Below are positions 5,568 through 8,910 of a DNA stretch of 8,910 bases, piece after piece (position 1 is the stretch's first letter; each line of letters starts with the position of its first letter). Made by a program: the position numbers and the translations under genes. Origin of the DNA: Rhodospirillaceae bacterium (GTDB taxonomy: Bacteria > Pseudomonadota > Alphaproteobacteria > Rickettsiales > UBA3002); assembly GCA_947458525.1 (NCBI GenBank), contig CANHAG010000031.1, forward strand, positions 1-8,910. Reading direction: 5' to 3'. Below the pieces are notes generated by a model. It had not been told where the DNA came from. It saw only the letters and a program-made list of their open reading frames with translations, and made no database searches.

Positions 5568-8500
5568 GTGTCACCATCGCAGCATCATGCAAGGTTAGCC
5601 TCTTGCAGCAGTCTTTCCAGTCCTGCGACCGCCCTCTACCCGCATGTACTATCACGCCTTGGGATTGGTGTGTTATGTGTGCAGCTGGCGCTCGCGCCCT
5701 TTGCTGCGGCGGCACAGACAGGCGCAGCGTCCGCCGCGGTGGCTCAGCAGGAGCTGGTATATAGCGATAAACTCGCCATTCTGGAGGCGGTTGATACAGG
5801 CAATTCTGCCCGGTTGCAGCAGTATATTCAAACCATCCGCCTCAATCACCCTTTAGGCCATAACACTGAATCGCTGCTCAATTTCACCGATCAGGCAGGT
5901 AACACGCCGCTGATTCGCGCAAGCATGCATAACAATCCTGAGATCAGTAGAATTCTTCTGGCGAATGGGGCGGATATCAATGCAGTGAATAACGCCGGTG
6001 AAAGCGCGCTGGTGACATCCTATAATTACGGCAATCCTGACATCGCCTCCTATCTGCTCGCACAAGGCGCGGCCGACCCTTACGGCGTGGCGGCATTGCT
6101 GACACAGCCCGCAGCCACCCCGGTTGCAGGAGGTGCGGCGGCGGCAGGGGCGGGGGGTGCGTGGACAGCGCTGGAACTGGCAAGCCTCACCGTGCTGGCG
6201 GGCGGTGCTGTGGCAGGCACAGCCATTGCCATTGGCAGCAGTGGCGGAAGCGATAGCAGTTCGAGCCCACCTGTCACCACTCCGAGCCCACCTGTCACCA
6301 CCCCAGATGCCGGTGTTCACCCGCAAAATGAACCGCTTTCAAACTATACGACTACTGAAGCCGCCCAGCAGGAAGGGCATGGCGCCATGAAAACCAGCTA
6401 TGCGCTGGCGCGCGGGTATGATGGCCGCATTTACAGCCGCAATGCCAGCGGCACGCTGGCCAGCACCACCCCCACCGGTTTTGTCAAAGTTGCGGTAATG
6501 GATTCAGGGGTGGATTTAACCCACCCGGATCTTGCACCAAACCTTGTCTCAGGCTCGGTAACCTGCGGCGGCGCTGGGTGTGTAGCTGGCGGAGAAAATG
6601 TCGATGGGCATGGCACCTGGGTAGCGGGTATTATTGCCGCGCGTCAGAACGGGGTGGGTATTTACGGCGTGGCGCCACAGGCCAAATTTATCTCTATACG
6701 GGCAACGGATGGTGACGGCAATTACACCACCAGAGGTGATGTGACCGGTATTCAGTATGCCGTGGCAAATGGGGTTCAGGTCATTAACTCAAGCTTTGGT
6801 ACCACGCTGCCATTTAACAGTTTTACGCCTGCGCAGGTCAATGCGGATCTGAATGTGGTTGTTGGCGGAACCACGGCCAGAGCACAGTATCAGAATATGG
6901 TGGCCAACAAGGTCATCAACGTATTTGCTGCTGGTAATAATGGGGCAGATCAGCCCAGTTTACCTGCAGCACTGCCGTATTATTTTCAAGGCGCGACTGC
7001 ACCTGCCGGCCTTTCTCAGGCCAGTTATGATCTGGTCAATCCCGGCCATCTTGACTGGAGCAAACACTGGATTGCCGCCATTTCGCTCGATGCGAATAAC
7101 CAGATTTCCAGTTTCAGTCAGGACTGCGGCGTGGCTAAAAACTGGTGTCTGGCCGCACCGGGGCAGATTTCCAACTCCACCGCCCCCGGCGGCGGATATT
7201 CGGGGCCTATTCAAGGCACCTCGTTTGCTGCACCCAATGTCACCGGCGCGGTGGCGGTGATGCTGGGCGCGTTTCCGCATCTTGCGCCTGAAACGGTGAC
7301 GCAGATTCTGTTTGATACCGCCACCGATCTCGGCACACCGGGAGTAGATGACGTGTATGGCCATGGCCTCGTTAATCTGCAAAAGGCCACGAGCCCGTCT
7401 GATGGCGGGTGGACACTCGCAACCGGCAGCACCTCCTTCGCGTTTGATATGTCGGGATTTGCGCTTTCTGCGCCCTCTGGCAATGCGCTGGCCTCCACCG
7501 ATGCGTCCCTGCAGTTTCTCGATAGCTACGGTAAAAATTACGAGATCGGCCTCACCTCGCTGGGCGGGAACCTTACCTCCGCCAGACCCATCTATGACCG
7601 CATGAGCCGCGAAAACCGCAGTGATTTTGATACGCTCACACCGCTGGGCTATGGCATGACACTGGGATTTGCGGCCGAATCAACGCCGAATGAGAATCCG
7701 AACCTTCCGGCGGAAGTAACGCCGAAATTCTCACTCTCCTCTGACCTTGTCTTAGAATCTGACACCCGCGCCACGTTTGGGGTGAACAGCAATACGGATC
7801 TGGCCTATGCGCTGCTGCCTGAAACACAGAAATCTCTGCCGGATGATGCGCTGAAAAACCCCTATCTCGGCCTGATGAAAAGCAGCAGCAGCACGGTTGC
7901 CGGCCTCTCTGGGGGAGGGGTGGCTTTCACAGTCGCAGCCTATCGCGGCCGGTTCGATGACGAGGAATATGGCTACCGGTTTGAAAATGAAAAACCGGTC
8001 AGCGGTGTCTATAGCGAGGCCAGTTATGACGGTATCCCGAAAACAAGGCTCACGCTCGGCGGCGGTATGGTGCGCGAGGAAAACAGCCTGCTTGGCTCTG
8101 AAACCAGCGGCGCTTTTTCGATTGATCATGCGCTTACCTACCATACCGGCCTCGCCGCCCAGTATCAGGCCGCAGAGAATGTCGGTTTGTTTGCGAATTA
8201 TCATCTGGGTATGACAGAGGTACGCGCGGCAGAAAATTCAATCTTCCGCAGCTTTGAAAATCTTACTACCAGCGCCTTTGCGCTGGGCGGCAGGGTCACG
8301 GATGTGGCCGGCCAAGGCGACACGCTCGGGCTGGTGCTCTCGCAGCCGCTCAGGGTCATGCATGGCAGTGCCGATCTCACACAGCTGCGTGGTATCGCCA
8401 GCGATGGTACCATGCTTTATGACACTGGCCGCATGAATCTTGCGCCAGATGTCACCGGCTATGATCTCGGCCTTTATTATAATGCGGCACTGACTCCCGC

Positions 8501-8600
8501 CTCCAGTATCAGCCTTGACGGTGTCTTGCGCATGAATCCCGATAATACCGATACTGGCAGCGATGCGGCGCTGCTTGCAAAATATATCCTGAATTTTTAG
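5568..8600 (+). CDS. Secreted ankyrin-repeat subtilisin-like (S8) serine protease with autotransporter-type C-terminal region
   Basis: The 1010-residue protein is a predicted exported protease. Residues 1-49 form a long signal peptide with core GIGVLCVQLALAPFAAAA, likely cut before QTG. Residues 67-107 are helical. Two ankyrin repeats follow: DQAGNTPLIRAS ... ILLANGADINA (108-139) and VNNAGESALVTS ... YLLAQGAADPYG (140-173). A Gly/Ala-rich hydrophobic segment (about 200-224) leads into a Ser/Pro/Thr linker containing a 21-nt tandem duplication. The S8 domain (about 300-615) has the full triad, D312 (VMDSGVD), H348 (DGHGTWVAG) and S552 (GTSFAAP), plus oxyanion N457 (AAGN). Paired cysteines C333/C338 and C520/C527 (DCGVAKNWCLAAPG) fit autotransporter subtilases. 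Residues about 640-1010 contain the FLDSYGKNYEIGL and LVLSQPLRVMHG patterns of such proteins, then alternating strands ending YILNF, with the terminal Phe typical of outer-membrane barrels. No beta-helix passenger is evident. GTG 5568 is the start. Likely location is the outer membrane or cell surface; substrate unknown. The catalytic call is firm, the barrel less so. Confidence 0.9.
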   Translation: MSPSQHHARLASCSSLSSPATALYPHVLSRLGIGVLCVQLALAPFAAAAQTGAASAAVAQQELVYSDKLAILEAVDTGNSARLQQYIQTIRLNHPLGHNTESLLNFTDQAGNTPLIRASMHNNPEISRILLANGADINAVNNAGESALVTSYNYGNPDIASYLLAQGAADPYGVAALLTQPAATPVAGGAAAAGAGGAWTALELASLTVLAGGAVAGTAIAIGSSGGSDSSSSPPVTTPSPPVTTPDAGVHPQNEPLSNYTTTEAAQQEGHGAMKTSYALARGYDGRIYSRNASGTLASTTPTGFVKVAVMDSGVDLTHPDLAPNLVSGSVTCGGAGCVAGGENVDGHGTWVAGIIAARQNGVGIYGVAPQAKFISIRATDGDGNYTTRGDVTGIQYAVANGVQVINSSFGTTLPFNSFTPAQVNADLNVVVGGTTARAQYQNMVANKVINVFAAGNNGADQPSLPAALPYYFQGATAPAGLSQASYDLVNPGHLDWSKHWIAAISLDANNQISSFSQDCGVAKNWCLAAPGQISNSTAPGGGYSGPIQGTSFAAPNVTGAVAVMLGAFPHLAPETVTQILFDTATDLGTPGVDDVYGHGLVNLQKATSPSDGGWTLATGSTSFAFDMSGFALSAPSGNALASTDASLQFLDSYGKNYEIGLTSLGGNLTSARPIYDRMSRENRSDFDTLTPLGYGMTLGFAAESTPNENPNLPAEVTPKFSLSSDLVLESDTRATFGVNSNTDLAYALLPETQKSLPDDALKNPYLGLMKSSSSTVAGLSGGGVAFTVAAYRGRFDDEEYGYRFENEKPVSGVYSEASYDGIPKTRLTLGGGMVREENSLLGSETSGAFSIDHALTYHTGLAAQYQAAENVGLFANYHLGMTEVRAAENSIFRSFENLTTSAFALGGRVTDVAGQGDTLGLVLSQPLRVMHGSADLTQLRGIASDGTMLYDTGRMNLAPDVTGYDLGLYYNAALTPASSISLDGVLRMNPDNTDTGSDAALLAKYILNF
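6261..6302 (+). repeat. Two-copy 21-bp tandem repeat in the protease linker
   Basis: Units 6261-6281 and 6282-6302 differ at only two bases (TCG/CCG at the start, ACT/ACC at the end). They encode SSPPVTT and PSPPVTT. They make a flexible Pro/Thr linker between the hydrophobic segment and the protease domain, and copy number could vary by slippage without shifting the frame. Confidence 0.85.
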
Positions 8601-8647
8601 CGCCTCCGCTGTGTGCGTTAGGACACAGCATTACATCAGCAGGCGCT
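8599..8647. repeat. Two-tier inverted repeat between convergent genes (possible bidirectional terminator)
   Basis: The outer arms AGCGCCT (8599-8605) and AGGCGCT (8641-8647) pair perfectly, and inside them GCTGTGT (8608-8614) and ACACAGC (8623-8629) pair perfectly around an 8-nt loop. The structure fills the 54-bp gap between the subtilase stop and the ackA stop. It lacks a T run downstream on either strand, so it is not a classical intrinsic terminator. It may slow transcription or protect 3' ends. Confidence 0.45.
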
Positions 8648-8654
8648 GAAGTAG

Positions 8655-8910
8655 CTACAGCATTGCCTTGCAGGCGCGGGCGAGGACGAGTTCTTCGTCG
8701 GTCGGAATCGCCAGCACCTCAATTTCCCCGGCAAAGCCGAGCAGCGCCGTAATACGCGCGCGAACGGGCGCAGCATGCTCGCCAATACCGCCAGTGAATA
8801 CGAGCAGATCCAGCCCGCCCAATGCTGGCAGCAGGCCGGAAATCTCGCGCGCGGCATAGCGGCAGTAAAGCTCGATCGCCTCGGCCGCTTCGGGTGCGGT
8901 GCTTTCAAGC
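8655..8910 (-). CDS. ackA: Acetate kinase (C-terminal part; gene continues beyond the window)
   Basis: AckA interconverts acetyl-phosphate and ADP with acetate and ATP in the cytoplasm, usually paired with phosphotransacetylase. The last 84 residues are read on the minus strand, from LESTAPEAAEAIELYCRYAA to a TAG at 8657-8655. Diagnostic parts are the helix before ISGLLPALGGLDLLVFTGGIGEH, which is the family's second signature with the catalytic-region Glu in GGIGE, and the C-terminal IPTDEELVLARACKAML. The section between FTGGIGE and IPTDEE is short: 47 residues remain from FTGG to the end, against about 65-71 as I recall for typical AckA, so about 20 residues around the usual G-L-D...N segment are missing. 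The frame is intact, so this is either a natural short variant or an in-frame deletion. It is convergent with the protease gene and separate from the PDH operon, though both act around acetyl-CoA. The N-terminal part cannot be seen. Confidence 0.9.
   Translation of the reverse strand, partial: LESTAPEAAEAIELYCRYAAREISGLLPALGGLDLLVFTGGIGEHAAPVRARITALLGFAGEIEVLAIPTDEELVLARACKAML

Noticed and set aside
5595..5606. LASC (residues 10-13 of the protease) as a lipoprotein signal
   Set aside because: There is no hydrophobic core before the cysteine. The real hydrophobic stretch comes 20 residues later and ends in a normal signal peptidase I site.
8636..8908. 90-codon minus-strand ORF at the window end
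   Set aside because: It overlaps the acetate kinase frame on the same strand in a different phase and has an atypical Arg/Pro/Cys/Ser-rich composition, so it is a shadow of ackA.

Overview
The window looks like the chromosome of an alphaproteobacterium. The GC content is moderate to high (judged by eye). The pyruvate dehydrogenase (PDH) genes run E1-beta, E2, E3 in alphaproteobacterial order and type. A SIMPL/BP26-like periplasmic protein is embedded in the operon, a BetI-like TetR regulator follows it, and a dispersed palindromic repeat of a kind I know from alphaproteobacterial genomes sits in-frame inside a gene. I cannot assign a genus.

Positions 1-4479, + strand, are the PDH operon. It holds the 3' part of pdhB (E1 beta), a secreted SIMPL-domain protein, pdhC (E2, dihydrolipoamide acetyltransferase), a small zinc-ribbon protein with one membrane segment that starts inside the pdhC stop codon, and lpdA (E3). 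Together E1, E2 and E3 convert pyruvate to acetyl-CoA and NADH. The two non-enzymatic genes sit tightly between the enzyme genes and are probably co-transcribed, but have no known PDH role. Two repeat-like hairpins lie inside coding sequence here: one supplies most of the SIMPL signal peptide, the other lies in the E2 Ala/Pro linker.

Positions 4480-5361 hold a 138-bp AT-richer gap and then a BetI-like TetR regulator with a Lys/Pro-rich C-terminal tail. A good Rho-independent terminator overlaps its stop codon. Positions 5391-5567 contain a possible unannotated small ORF without an ATG and a candidate extended -10 promoter.

Positions 5568-8600 encode a 1010-residue secreted protein. Its order is a long signal peptide, two ankyrin repeats, a Gly/Ala-rich hydrophobic segment and Ser/Pro/Thr linker, a subtilisin (S8) protease with a complete D/H/S triad, and an autotransporter-like C-terminal region ending in Phe. 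Ankyrin repeats where a subtilase propeptide would normally be make this the most unusual gene here.

Positions 8601-8910 hold a two-tier inverted repeat between convergent genes, then the C-terminal end of acetate kinase (ackA) on the - strand. AckA interconverts acetyl-phosphate and acetate, metabolically next to PDH, but it is convergent and not part of the operon. There is no tRNA, rRNA, CRISPR array, transposase or gene-free stretch over 300 bases.
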